A DNA stretch of 64,000 nt from Clonostachys chloroleuca (Eukaryota; Ascomycota; Sordariomycetes; Hypocreales; Bionectriaceae), in assembly GCA_037952775.1 (NCBI GenBank), contig JBANAY010000003.1:33852001-33916000 (forward strand), read 5' to 3'. The translations under genes were made by a program, and so were the position numbers. Shown piece by piece: positions 25,034 to 35,989 of this stretch. Under the pieces are notes generated by a model. The model was not told where the DNA came from. It saw nothing but the letters and a program-made list of their open reading frames with translations, and searched no databases. The number at the start of each line of letters is the position of its first letter. The first letter of the stretch is position 1.

Positions 25034-26804
25034 ATTGTGCATGAAACATTCTTTTTGGTCACTTTTTGAAGATTTGCATAATGAGGCTGGCGAGGCGAAT
25101 CCTGTCATCTGTAAGGACGGGGCCAAGCACGACGAAGGAGTTTCATGCACCTCAAGTACATCCTGAGATGATCATCGGGAGCTTAAAGAGCCGTGCACAT
25201 GTAGGCTTTTTCTTGTGTCGGCCATTCCTGTCAGCAAACTACTAATATGATGAGCACAGCCAAATCTGCAATGTAGTTATCTGAGCCACCTAAGATGAGA
25301 TGACTAGGATCCATAATGATCCGATTTTCCTCCTTGTCCCACAACAAACTGCCTTACATGTGAGGAATGACGATGAGGTGATGTGATGGATTCGTGGGGT
25401 TTGGGGAAGCGATAAGCCCATCAGCCAGGGTGCTCACTAGCATTAGGCAAATACGGGGAGCTGGGATATGGCTGGTTATCAATGCCTAGAACCGCAATTG
25501 TGGTTTTCCTGACTGTAATCAAGCAATATGGACTACACATCTGGGGACGAACTGAAGAGGCAGCCATCCCAGATATACTAATTTCCTTTTTTCTTGGATG
25601 AATGAAGGGGTAGGTCACTGGGACCCTTGCCATGCCTGCCTGTTGGTACAGGGCGAAGCAGCTGATAAAGATAATAAGGGGCGTGAATAATGGGCTGTGG
25701 GCGATGAACAGTAGGGATGATTAATTGAAAAGAATCATATCAGAGAGAGATAGAGATTCCGACTAGGATCTGTGTGAGGGGACCAGGGGGGTGATGTCTC
25801 CCCGATAAGGACAGGATGGTAATCGAATCTCAGAAGCCGGGGCAAATTGTTTACTCTTTCTTTTCTTTTTTTGAAATTTTCCTCCCTGATGGTGTGTTAT
25901 ACTAAGGCGAATTAGTGTCTGATCGGCTGGGAAAAGTTACTTCGAGATTATGGCGCTGGCAAGAAATAGAGGGGGCTTCCCAAGGGTCCAACGGATGAGG
26001 TGTCTCGGTATACGCGTGAAAGGGCAATATTGAATGGCCAATTACAGTGAAAACTCTAATGGCATCGTGAGCTCGGTGAAAGCATCAAGACCGACCGCCT
26101 CTCTGGGTCGATTTGATCGCCGCTAGGTGGGAGACAGAAGGGAAAATGAGTGACCAGTAAATGGGCTGTCTCTTATCAAACTCTGGCATGTACCGTCTAG
26201 CTTCCGGGCAGGCTGGAGATGTGCTGATTGGTCGAGATAAGGAAGTTGGGGGCATGGCTGAGAGGAGCCAACCAGTCGATTGGGCTGACCCCCCTGGTCC
26301 CGTCCATCGTCAAAGGCTACCTATGCGGGCAAAGGCCAAGGGCCGCCCGCAGAGATAATAAGACAAAACGGCCGCTCGAGTCAGACGCCAGCTTGGGTCA
26401 ATGCTTTCCACCTCACTCTGCGCGACCGCCGATTTCCATCCCAGGTTGATCGGTTTGATTGAGCGGTCTATTTTCAGTGCTCGACCGCGCGGCGTGAATC
26501 AATCCAGCCCAGCAACAGCCGGCGTCTGTGCCTTGGCCGTGATATGCACTGGGGCCCCTCCCTGATTACCGATTTGCCCGCCTGCCTCGAGTCGTACAGC
26601 AGAGACGGGGCAGCCCTTAGCGGTCCCCCCGACGCTGCCGCTCGCTGTTAGCAGGTCCACTACCGCTACCGGCGTGACGTACGTTGGCTGCGGCCCCAGC
26701 TGAAAACTGCCTATTCGGCTGCTCGACGAGATCAACGCCTCTACTTCTCCTCTTCCCCCTGCTCCTGCAACCGCGACCAAACCTACCTTGGCAGTCATCT
26801 AGAA
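25034..26804. other. Intergenic region and promoter of the ammonium transporter gene
   Basis: No supported gene lies in this 1.8 kb. The GATA motifs within it are listed separately. A TC-rich leader (about 26735-26765) precedes the start codon. Confidence 0.55.
25663..26358. promoter_or_regulatory. Cluster of HGATAR (AreA-type GATA factor) sites upstream of the ammonium transporter
   Basis: Motifs seen are TGATAA 25663-25668, AGATAA 25669-25674, AGATAG 25748-25753, CGATAAG 25803-25809, the reverse complement of TGATAAG at 26172-26178, AGATAAG 26235-26241 and AGATAA 26353-26358. In Aspergillus the GATA factor AreA binds HGATAR and activates ammonium permease genes under nitrogen limitation. 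The motif is short, so some matches are expected by chance. The assignment rests on their number and on the downstream gene. Confidence 0.45.
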
Positions 26805-28654
26805 ATGGCCGCAGAAATCGACGAACGGGACCTCGACTTCGCGGCTCGCTCCCCGTACAATGGGACTGGCAGCTCCGGGGCGAATCCCCTGGAGTTCAAT
26901 GTCAACGTTTGGTACCAGGTAAACCACCGCTCTCAGCAGTTCCTGGAAGCACGCGACCAAGGAAGATCCTCACTCTTGGCTGCCGCCCTCCAGTGCCATG
27001 ACAACTGAACTGACATATCTTTCCACATAGCCGGGCGATATAGGATGGGTTGTCACTGCCACTGCTCTGGTGCTGCTGATGATTCCAGGAGTTGGGTGAG
27101 TTCTGCCATAGCCTTGCGCAGGCTTATTGCTTGTCATACGTTTTTCCCACATGGAACGACCAAGCACCCAGAATACTGACTGTGAATCCTTTGCGTCTCA
27201 GCTTCTTCTACTCTGGCCTCGCCCGACGCAAATCCGCCCTCTCTCTGATATGGCTCTCGATCATGTCGGTGGGCGTCACCTGCTTCCAGTGGTTCTTCTG
27301 GGGCTACTCCCTGACCTTCTCACACAATGCCGGCCCTTTCATTGGTAACCTTGAGAACTTTGGGTTCCGGAACGTCCTCGCACGCCCGTCGGTTGCATCC
27401 GACCGCATTCCCGATCTGCTCTTCGCCGTGTACCAGGGCATGTTCTCCGCCATCACCGTGGCGCTCGCTACCGGCGCTGTAGCCGAGCGCGGACGCATGC
27501 TGCCATGTGCCATCTTCATGTTCGTCTGGGCGACGATCATCTACGACCCCATCGCGTGCTGGACCTGGAACCCTAGCGGCTGGTCGAGCAAGATGGGTGG
27601 TCTGGACTTTGCCGGAGGGACGCCGGTGCACATCGCGTCTGGCTCCGCAGCCCTGGCTTACTCGATGATGCTCGGCAAGAGACGTGGACATGGGACGCAT
27701 GAACTCAACTACAGGCCCCACAATGTTGCCCACATCGTCGTCGGGACCGTCTTCCTCTGGGTTGGCTGGTTCGGGTTCAATGCGGGCTCTGCCTTGGGCG
27801 CTAACCTGCGTGCTGTTATGGCTGCCGTGGTGACTAACCTGGCGGCTTGCGTGGGTGGCATGACTTGGTGTCTCCTTGACTACCGGCTGGAGAAGAAGTG
27901 GTCTACAGTTGGCTTCTGCTCTGGTGTTGTGGCTGGCCTTGTGTCCATCACACCAGGTTCTGGTACGTAATAGCACTCCTACTTCTCCTAGGCTGATCTT
28001 TATGGCTCGTCTGGTCGACTACTCCGTATTATCAGAAACGTTAACTGATATTGTCTATTAGGATATGTTCCCCCATGGGCTGCGGTGGTATTCGGAGTTC
28101 TTGGGGCGTCGTTCTCCAATTACGCCACAAAACTCAAGTTCCTTCTACGCATCGACGACGCGCTTGACATCTTCGCCGTGCACGGAGTTGGAGGCTTGGT
28201 GGGAAATATCCTGACGGCCTTTTTTGCAGCCGACTATATTGCAGCCCTTGATGGAGTCACAAGCATTGATGGAGGGTGGCTCAACCATCATTGGATCCAG
28301 CTTGGGTATCAAGTTGCCGACTCGATCACAGGCGGCCTGTACTCGTTCTGTGGCACTTGCTTGATCTTGACCATCCTCAACAGAATCCCTGGGCTTCAAA
28401 TCCGCGCCTCGGAAGACGCGGAGATTCTGGGCATCGACGACGCCGAGATTGGCGAGTTCGCCTACGACTATGTGGAGCTCACCCGAGAAGTTCTCAACGA
28501 TGTTGATCAAGAAGCCGGAAGCCGTTATTCGGCTGACCCGAACGCGTACCACATGATTGAGAAGCATGGCATCCCAATGGTGGATGCGCGCATGTTTGGA
28601 GGAGGCGGAGGACCATCACCAGGGCCGTCAATGCCTATGGGGCATGGGCATTGA
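26805..28654 (+). CDS. Ammonium transporter (Mep/MeaA/AmtB family)
   Basis: Plasma-membrane ammonium/methylammonium permease of about 11 membrane helices. Four exons: 26805-26918, 27031-27095, 27202-27962 and 28062-28654, in consistent phase, giving 510 aa. Introns use GTAAAC, GTGAGT and GTACGT donors. Family landmarks are IPGVGFFYSGLARRK just after the first helix, AGGTPVHIASG with pore histidine H203, GTVFLWVGWFGFNAGSA, and DIFAVHGVGGLVGN with the second pore histidine H354. The cytosolic tail has the conserved EDAEILGIDDAEIGEFAYDYV element and ends in a Gly/Pro-rich segment. Both histidines of the AmtB/Mep twin-His motif are intact, so it should transport. I cannot tell from the sequence whether it is the MeaA or MepA paralogue. 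Upstream GATA sites suggest nitrogen control. Confidence 0.95.
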
Positions 28655-29480
28655 GCCGCTCTTTCTCCTGGTTGGCGTTTCTGATTTTTACACCATATAT
28701 TTGTTTTCAAACGATCTCGATACCCTGGATATATTTTTGATTGTGTGTATTATTATAGGGGTCACCGCGGAATTTTGGATATCCGCGTGGAACCCCTCTC
28801 GTCCCTCGCTTCCCTTTTTATTTCTCTTCTCTGGGTACCTTGGGGATTTAGGGCTTATATAAAAGTGATGACTGCTTGCTTATTTTCACGAGAATAGTGT
28901 TTGGGATATTTTAGAAGCACTCCTGAGTGGCTGGGCGCCTTGTCTGGATTCATGTATCGCTGGTATTGGGTTTTGTATGGGGTTCTGAGTCTATACACTG
29001 TTTGAACATAATTTTCAGTACTAGTTAGGGCAACCTAGAGTGTTAATGAAGAATTCATATAGAGAATGCGATATTTATCATCCAATGCGGCCTCATGAGA
29101 AGGGTGAGTGAAGCAAATCGGACCGTTACTCCACCAAGCTTGAATGATGGTACCTCTCTCTGTGGATACTTACTTCTCCAGCCATTGAGCATGGGGGTTT
29201 AGGTAGCTTTGCACAAAGATACTTACCTTCACTGGCTCCATCCTCGAGTGCTCAGTTGCCTCAAGCCGCGTGCAGCCACAGGCAGCAGCTGGTAAGCTTC
29301 GACTGTTCACAAGCATCCGTCATCTATTGCCTTCTAGCTCATGTACAAATAAACATGCAGAGTCGGGAAGCACAATGTTTGCCTGATTTCTTTCTTCCTC
29401 AAATCATTTCCGCTTCACTATTATGTAACGCCGATGATTTCACACTGGCACCCGCCTCATAATTCGGCCTCCCTTGACAC
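28655..29480. other. Tandem intergenic region, no gene seen
   Basis: It carries the T-rich 3' UTR of the ammonium transporter gene and the promoter of the polymerase gene. No ORF over 70 codons is supported. Confidence 0.55.
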
Positions 29481-32003
29481 ATGATGGACGCGAAACAATC
29501 AGCCTTTTCACGAAAACTCGACTTTTTTGAACAATTCGAATCGTCAATTTCTGGAAATGACGATCTGGCTCTTTCTGAATTGGCCCAACGTCGAAAGAGT
29601 CGATGTTTTTTCGAGCCAAAGCCCGAGGCCCGTTCGGAGCGCGATGCTCACAAACACGCAGCAGAGGACGGCTCGAGGCTTCGGCCGCTCTCAGTGGCCA
29701 CACCAGAGCCTGAGAAAACAGACCATTCGGATGAGGTCGAGATCATCAAAGCCACACCCACTCAGAGGGCAGAACCTACTCAAGGGGATAATAGAGGAAG
29801 GAGAAGGTCCAAGGACGGCCCAAGCCAACGGCTTTCAGAGCCGGTGCCCACCACGGATGGCGACACGGTGATACCAGACTCCACCAAGGCCGCAGGCAAG
29901 GCGCTGCGGCCGAGCGATCCAGCACCGGCCCTCCCACCTATGAAACGTCGTCTGCGCAATACTCGTGGTGCGACGGCACCGGCGCCCTCGACCCGGGGAC
30001 CTGCAACTGCGAAACGGCGCAGAACGGGGCCCGCCAAGGTTCGACCGGAGCACGAGCAGATATTCAGAGGTTTGGAGTTCTTTTATATCCCGGACAATGA
30101 CATTGCGCCGACGCGGCGGCAACGGATTGCGAAGGCAGTCGAGTACGGCGCGACGAGGACGGGGGCCGTGGACAGAGCGACGCATGTTGTGGTGGACAGG
30201 AGCATATCGTACAAGGACATCGAGAAGATTATTTCTGAGGGTCGCAAGGAGACGGGGCCGTTCGTTCTGGTGAATGAAGATTACCCCGTCGACTGCATCC
30301 AGTTCAAGGCAGTCCTGGACCCTACGCAGGCCAAATATCTCCTCACAGGGCAACCGCCACCCGTTACTGCAGAAGCCAGCGAGGAAGAGGCGTTAGGAAA
30401 ACCTACGCATCCTACGACCCCAAAGCCTGACGGTCTGAGTAGATCGCTTCAACTGAAGCCTCCGCATAAAAACCGGAGTAAATGGGATTATGTCCCTCTT
30501 GAAGAAGAATCGCCACAGAGAAGAGAGGAATCACCTGCCTCTCAGGCAAGCCATGTGAGCGGGACACCCATCCCGATGGACTCGCAGCCTATTGAGCTCG
30601 ACATGGGGTTTTCGAGAGATGAGCGATCAGAAGTAGAGCCCTGCGCAGACGACAACGTTTCTGATAGTATTGTCGTGGCGATGGATGACCCCGACTCCCC
30701 AGTCGATGAACCAGCGAGCCGGACCAAGCCTTCAAGCACACACAGGGATGAACTGTCTGACTACATCGCACTTATGCAGGAGTACAAGGACGTTCCGCTA
30801 GATGCAGACGAGGAAGAGGAAACGAATGCCTCTGAAGGTTCAGGCCGAGAATCAGGGTCAGACGGTGAGATCTCGAGCAAGAAAAAGCTAGTCAGATCCG
30901 ACCAGAAACCCAATCGCAAAGGTATTCGCTTTGAGGATCGGTTTGCATGTAGCCATGCGGGCGTCAAGGATGCAAAAGGAGGCAACCCCAACTCCAGAAC
31001 GATTGAGATACTTGAAAAGATGGCAAGCTACTATGATAGGACGAATGATCAATGGCGCACAATTGCATATCGCAAGGTCATTAGCACCCTTAAACGGCAG
31101 AACGTCAAGATCACGACTGAGGAGGAAGCCTTTCGACTCCCGAGTGTCGGCCGGCGATTGGCACAGAAGATTGAGGAAATTGTGACTACAGATCGACTAC
31201 AGAGACTGGAGTACGCCGAAGCAGAGCCACTGGACGAGGCGTTGCAACTATTTCTACAGATATATGGCGTAGGGACTAGCCAGGCACAGCAATGGATTGC
31301 TCAAGGATTCCGCACGCTGGAGGACCTGAAGGAGAAGGTGAAACTTACCCCCAACCAGCTGCTTGGTATCGAGCACTACGATGACCTGAACACCAAGATT
31401 CCTCGCAGCGAGGTTGAGGCCCTTGGCGTTATTGTGAAGAAGGCGGCAGCTACTATTGACCGCGAGGTGGAGCTTATCATCGGGGGCAGCTACCGCAGAG
31501 GGTCAGATAAATCGGGTGATATAGATTTCATCGTCACGAAGCCTGGGACGGAGTCGTCGCTTGAGCTGCGGCCGTTCCTCGACAAGTTGATACAGCGCCT
31601 CGAAGAGAGCAAGTTTCTCGTAGCGAGACTGGCCTCCTCGCGGACTGGAAGTGATGGGAGTAAATGGCAGGGGTGTTGTGTGTTACCCGAAGGCACGCGG
31701 GGCGCAGACACGGGGGAACATCAGTCGATCTGGAGGCGAATTGACTTTCTGGTGGTACCTGCATCTGAGCTGGGTGCTGCACTACTCTACTTTACCGGGA
31801 ATGACATATTCAATCGCAGTATGCGATTGCTGGCTTCAAAGAAGGGGTTGAGGTTAAACCAGCGGGGTCTCTACAAGGACGTCATGCGGGGACCTGGACG
31901 GGCCAAGGTAACAGAGGGAGAGCTTGTGGAAGGCAGGGATGAAAAGAGGATTTTCGAGGTGCTGGGCGTGAAATGGCGGGAGCCACATGAGAGATGGTGT
32001 TGA
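29481..32003 (+). CDS. pol4: Family X DNA polymerase (Pol4 / polymerase lambda-like) with BRCT domain
   Basis: Gap-filling polymerase for non-homologous end joining and base-excision repair in the nucleus. Intronless, 840 aa, ATG at 29481. A basic, disordered N-terminus (KRRLRN, KRRRTGP) could hold a nuclear localisation signal. A BRCT domain lies at about 195-290. A second acidic linker follows. The 8-kDa/fingers region starts near residue 505 (ILEKMASYYDRTNDQWRTIAY; LPSVGRRLAQKIEEI). The helix-hairpin-helix is seen in IYGVGTSQAQQWI. The palm has GGSYRRG near 669 followed by the catalytic pair in DID near 680, and the third aspartate in RRIDF near 754. The thumb has YFTGND and LNQRGLY. All three catalytic aspartates are present. 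It is longer than animal polymerase lambda because of the linkers and a palm insertion (about 715-745). Confidence 0.93.
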   Translation: MMDAKQSAFSRKLDFFEQFESSISGNDDLALSELAQRRKSRCFFEPKPEARSERDAHKHAAEDGSRLRPLSVATPEPEKTDHSDEVEIIKATPTQRAEPTQGDNRGRRRSKDGPSQRLSEPVPTTDGDTVIPDSTKAAGKALRPSDPAPALPPMKRRLRNTRGATAPAPSTRGPATAKRRRTGPAKVRPEHEQIFRGLEFFYIPDNDIAPTRRQRIAKAVEYGATRTGAVDRATHVVVDRSISYKDIEKIISEGRKETGPFVLVNEDYPVDCIQFKAVLDPTQAKYLLTGQPPPVTAEASEEEALGKPTHPTTPKPDGLSRSLQLKPPHKNRSKWDYVPLEEESPQRREESPASQASHVSGTPIPMDSQPIELDMGFSRDERSEVEPCADDNVSDSIVVAMDDPDSPVDEPASRTKPSSTHRDELSDYIALMQEYKDVPLDADEEEETNASEGSGRESGSDGEISSKKKLVRSDQKPNRKGIRFEDRFACSHAGVKDAKGGNPNSRTIEILEKMASYYDRTNDQWRTIAYRKVISTLKRQNVKITTEEEAFRLPSVGRRLAQKIEEIVTTDRLQRLEYAEAEPLDEALQLFLQIYGVGTSQAQQWIAQGFRTLEDLKEKVKLTPNQLLGIEHYDDLNTKIPRSEVEALGVIVKKAAATIDREVELIIGGSYRRGSDKSGDIDFIVTKPGTESSLELRPFLDKLIQRLEESKFLVARLASSRTGSDGSKWQGCCVLPEGTRGADTGEHQSIWRRIDFLVVPASELGAALLYFTGNDIFNRSMRLLASKKGLRLNQRGLYKDVMRGPGRAKVTEGELVEGRDEKRIFEVLGVKWREPHERWC

Positions 32004-32862
32004 CCTAGAGGTATTAATTAAGCTCTTTTCCCTATCTTGGGTCTCGGGAACAGCGATATGCATCGAGTGTCACCCTGGTCTCGAAGGCGTCAAGTAAATT
32101 TTCATATGGAAGTAATCAAGTCGTGAGGGGTATTTGGGGCACACCGACACCAGGTAAGATCTGTTTTGTGATCCGATCTAGATAATGGGGGGATGCCTAT
32201 CTGCTCTGCTGTCTGAGCTGGGAGAACTGGGTGGCCGAGAAATGGAGTTTTCACATGTCAGGCTTCCCCCACAAACTATCATCGTTTGAGATCCAGATGC
32301 CGTCATTAGCGCAGCCAATTAGTGCTAAAGGCCACAGTAAATTTAGCAGCTGGTATGCCACGGGACAGAGGTACCTGTGGGTTGGACACAGGTGTCTCCT
32401 GCTAGGGTGCAACGGCCCTTTTCCCCCGTTGGTGCTGGCGGCTGGGATGCTGTGCTAACGGGAGCTACCTCCACATGTACCTTAGTAGTACCGCCAGGTT
32501 TCAGCAGGGTCTCCCACCTGACTGAACAGCCGAAGCTGGCCATGTCCCGAGGTCCGTCGTCATTGCGTTCAGATGTGAATCGGGCCAACTCTGGAGTTCA
32601 ATTTCCATCCTCCACACCCTCCACACATTAGAAGCCGTCGCTATAGATCCCAGCTCCCGTCCATTGCGCTCCAACTCGCGAATCCCATCCATCTCTCTCT
32701 ACAGTCTCTTGCACAGCATACGCGGTCTCCCTTCGGCTAGCCTGCGGCCCACCAAGCTCCCAAGCTCCCAAGCTCCCACCCCGACTGTCGTCCTGTGTCG
32801 CTTCTGGCTGCCCGTCCTCGATCCTCACAGCGACCAACCTGCACATTCAAGAAGCAGGCGAC
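32004..32862. other. Tandem intergenic region, no gene seen
   Basis: It carries the 3' UTR of the polymerase gene and the promoter of the PXMP4-like gene. A short tandem repeat of about 10 bases (AGCTCCCA, three copies, about 32755-32779) lies in the probable 5' leader. Confidence 0.5.
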
Positions 32863-33855
32863 ATGTCATCTTCGGTCTCAGCTTCGATAGCGGTGCTTAA
32901 GGTTCGAATCGACCCTACTCACCGCCCCCCTGGCCTCGCACGTGCTGACCATCATTGTAGGATGCGCTCGAGCAGATAGTCCGAAACCCTCGATACCACG
33001 ATGTCCTCTCTCTTCTCAAGACCGCGCGCAATGGTGCCGTATATGGCACCAAGGTCCGATTCCCTCATGCCTTAGTGTCAGTCGGGCCCGCCACCCCGTT
33101 CAATTCGACCCGTCTCGACTAACAGCCACCTAGAATGATCTTTCTCTTCCGATCTGGAACGTATGTTCAGCCATTACCGAATACTCTCGCCACCGAATAT
33201 CCCTAGATTCTTGCGCTGTGTACTGCGCCTGGCATATCAAGTCACTAACGACTATGGCTATAGTTTGCGACAAAAGGCTGGGCTTGTACTGAGGGCCACG
33301 CGACACCACGCTTCCAACCTCGCTCGGTTCGCAACGATATACAAGCTCACAATGCTTGCGCTCAAGCACTACGGCGCCACGCCAGGAAAAGAGGGTATGT
33401 ATTGGACGCAATCGCTGCGCTTTCTATTGAGGTCTCGGCCATAGGTAAGACAACCTGACTAACTTTGACTTTGAATAGGGACCTATGACTCCTTCTTCGC
33501 CGGTCTGGTCGGCGGCTACTTCGTCTTCGGCGGGCGCTCCAAGCGATCGGGCAAGATCTCGTCGGTCAACCAGCAAATCGTCATCTACGTCTTCGCCCGG
33601 GTCGTCCTGGCCCTCGCGCGCCTCGCCGTCAAGCCCGGCGTCGGCTTCCCCCTCGTGTCCACGGAGCCCCTGCACTCGCGCATCAACCACTACGCCTGGC
33701 CCGCGTTCGCGTCGCTCAGCTGGGCCTCGGTCATGCTGCTCTTCCGCTACCACCCGGAGGAGCTGCAGTCCAGCCTGAGGAGCAGCATGGTCTACATCTA
33801 CCGGGACTGCGACGACTGGGACTCGCTGCGGACGCTCCTCTGGCACAACAAATAG
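32863..33855 (+). CDS. Peroxisomal membrane protein PXMP4/PMP24-like (Tim17/22/23 superfamily)
   Basis: Small multi-pass protein of the peroxisomal membrane; the exact role is unsettled in the family. Five exons: 32863-32901, 32961-33076, 33134-33160, 33264-33394 and 33479-33855, phases consistent, 229 aa. The third exon is only 27 nt. The exon 2 donor is GTCAGT, chosen because it alone joins VRFPHALV to MIFLFRSGT in frame. Family landmarks are NPRYHDVLSLLKTARNGAVYG, VRFPHALVMIFLFRSGT, ATRHHASNLARFATIYK, GLVGGYFVFGGRS, SVNQQIVIYVFARV and HYAWPAFASLSWASVM. Membrane segments are short and Gly-rich, as in Tim17-type proteins. It converges on the mannosyltransferase gene at 34169-35467. Confidence 0.88.
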
Positions 33856-34168
33856 AGAGGTTGGTATGTGCGGGCAACCGCCGGGAAACACGCCAAAGCC
33901 GGGATTCTTTCTTGCGTCGGCCTGTCGCCTCTTTGGTATATCTTTGGCGGTCTGTTTTCACTGTTACAGGCGTTTTTGGGGCATTGGATAGGACTCATGA
34001 GACTTAGAGCATATATGTGTATGACAAACTCTTGGCGCTGTTTTAGAGCATCTATCGGCGTCAACGGCAAAGGGACTCCTTGATTTTTTTCTCTTGGTCT
34101 ATTTTAACTGTTTTTGCTTCTATTTACCTTTTTTTCTTTTGGGTTCTAACGATAAATGTACAAGAGGA
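33856..34168. other. Convergent 3' region
   Basis: A 313-nt gap between two 3' ends. A T-rich stretch at about 34083-34142 may serve transcript ends on the plus strand. No gene is seen. Confidence 0.5.
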
Positions 34169-35467
34169 CTACGATCCCGCGTTCGAGAGTTTGAAAGTCC
34201 ACTTGGTTCTCTTGATGATCTGCATCTCATCCATCAGGCAGGAGATGGCACTGTCGCCGTCCATCCGGGGATCGCCGCGGGCAGCAGCCCAACCCTTAAC
34301 CTGGGGCAGTTCCGAGTTCGTCTCGGCGCCGGATCGGGGTCTTCGCCAGGTCCCCAGCCGGTTGGACCAGACTCCCCTCATGGCCGTGAGCCAGGTGTCC
34401 CGGGAGAGGGGGCGGGCGACCTTCCAGCACCCTTCCTTGCAGTCGAGGGCGGTCTGCACTGATGGTTCGACCCAGATTCCCCTGGAGCTGGCTAGTGGGT
34501 TGTAGGCGTGGATGAGGCATCGCTCGGATGCTTCGAGGTGGAGAGCGGCTACTTCGTCGTTGACGCTTCGGAACTTCAGCGGGGAGTCGTGGTCGTAGAA
34601 GGGCTGGGCGTCGAAGGCGACGATGCCGCCCCAGCACGAGCGGACTGGGATGGGCGACCCGGCCCACGCGGCGGAGCGGGACGTCGAGGACGAGAGCCAG
34701 GGCCAGTGGGTGCTGACGGGCAGATGGCCGTTGTCGTCTCGCAAGGTGAGGGCGTTGAGACGGTGGGTGGAGGGCCCGGCTTGGGCAACACTGCAGACGG
34801 CCGCGTAATCACCGTCACGGGTCTGGAGGAGCGCTACGGCATCCTCGGGACGGAAGACGATGTTGTCGTCGAGCCAGAGCACCCGATCAAAGGAGCGTCC
34901 TTGTTCGAGAAGGAGCTCACGGAGGGGGAGGAGGGCCTGGTTCCTCGCCTGGGCGTCGATGGGGACCCGGCGTAGGGCCCACCGCTGATGCTTGGGATGC
35001 CAGAGCCATCCGGCCTCGGCCCCGGGGGGCGGCTGGCCGTTGGCTTCATCCTCGAGGTCCCATGCCGTCCGGCCGAGGTGGATAGTGTTTCCTACCTGTA
35101 GGTCGTCGAGGCGCTGCTCGAGCTGCACGAGCTCCGGGATGGTGCCGTCCGAGGAGGCGTGCTCTACGGCGGAGAAGTAGACGTTGTCCGGGCCGAGGAG
35201 ACCGATGAGCTGGACAACGGCGTCACTCCACGTGGCGTGCAGCCGAGGAGCGGAATTCTGATGGACTGAGGCTATGAAGACCGTCTGGTTAGGGGAATGG
35301 GGGTTCCGGGGCATCCGGCGGCTGCTAGAGCGGTGGGATGAAGGGAGCTGGCTGGTGAGGAGCAGAGTGTCGAGGACGAGGGCGGCCAGGGCGAAGCCGG
35401 CGCAGAAGCGGAGCAGGGACGAGGGTCTTCTGAGCCGGCGGCTCACGGAGGAGGGCCGCAGCAGCAT
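34169..35467 (-). CDS. CAP59/CMT1-type mannosyltransferase, type II membrane protein
   Basis: Putative alpha-1,3-mannosyltransferase of the fungal CAP59_mtransfer family, expected in the Golgi lumen and acting on cell-surface glycans. Intronless, 432 aa, ATG at 35467. A short basic N-terminus is followed by one membrane anchor at about 19-38. The catalytic region has FIASVHQNSAPRLHATW, GRTAWDLEDEANG, RVLWLDDNIVF with an acidic pair at D200/D201 that probably binds metal and nucleotide sugar, then SCWGGIVAFDAQPF and RGIWVEPSVQTAL near the C-terminus. These elements match the family in order. The donor sugar and acceptor cannot be read from the sequence. Confidence 0.85.
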   Translation of the reverse strand: MLLRPSSVSRRLRRPSSLLRFCAGFALAALVLDTLLLTSQLPSSHRSSSRRMPRNPHSPNQTVFIASVHQNSAPRLHATWSDAVVQLIGLLGPDNVYFSAVEHASSDGTIPELVQLEQRLDDLQVGNTIHLGRTAWDLEDEANGQPPPGAEAGWLWHPKHQRWALRRVPIDAQARNQALLPLRELLLEQGRSFDRVLWLDDNIVFRPEDAVALLQTRDGDYAAVCSVAQAGPSTHRLNALTLRDDNGHLPVSTHWPWLSSSTSRSAAWAGSPIPVRSCWGGIVAFDAQPFYDHDSPLKFRSVNDEVAALHLEASERCLIHAYNPLASSRGIWVEPSVQTALDCKEGCWKVARPLSRDTWLTAMRGVWSNRLGTWRRPRSGAETNSELPQVKGWAAARGDPRMDGDSAISCLMDEMQIIKRTKWTFKLSNAGS

Positions 35468-35989
35468 TCGAGATCATGGAGATGGGCGCCCTCTCGCTGC
35501 GGTGGTTCTTCCTTGGGGGGAGGAGACAGGAGACAGGAGGTAGAGCGCATGATGCTGACGACAACGGGAGTCGGCAATGTGTGGCACAGGGCTTGGATCC
35601 ATTGTTGACATGGATGAAAAGGCCGTCCCGTCCGTCTTGGCTGGCGTGGAATGCCAAGCTGGGAAAGATGAAGGTCCCGAGGGCTCAGACATGAATCAGG
35701 GAGAACCCCACAGTAATAATAATAGACTGGGTTTCCAGCCCGTGCATGTTGGTGAGCGTGTGTGCTGTTGGACAAATGAAGGATGGGCGTGCCTATGAAT
35801 GCGAAATGAATATTGGATAACGGGCCCCTAGAACGAAGCTATCGAGTCGATGGTGGTGGTGATGTGATTGACGACGGCTGAAGATCGACGCCAAATCTCG
35901 GCTGGTGCCGGTGGAATCGCGCGAGGCGACGTTCGATTTCTACTCCCTGCACCCCGCCATGCCACATGGAGTTCCAATAAACGGAGCTT

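Noticed and set aside
27320..27976. 218-codon minus-strand frame inside the ammonium transporter gene
   Set aside because: It is antisense to the transporter core exon, with low-complexity His/Arg composition.
34080..34505. 141-codon plus-strand frame with a hydrophobic start
   Set aside because: It overlaps antisense the C-terminal coding part of the mannosyltransferase; the hydrophobic start is just the T-rich 3' UTR.
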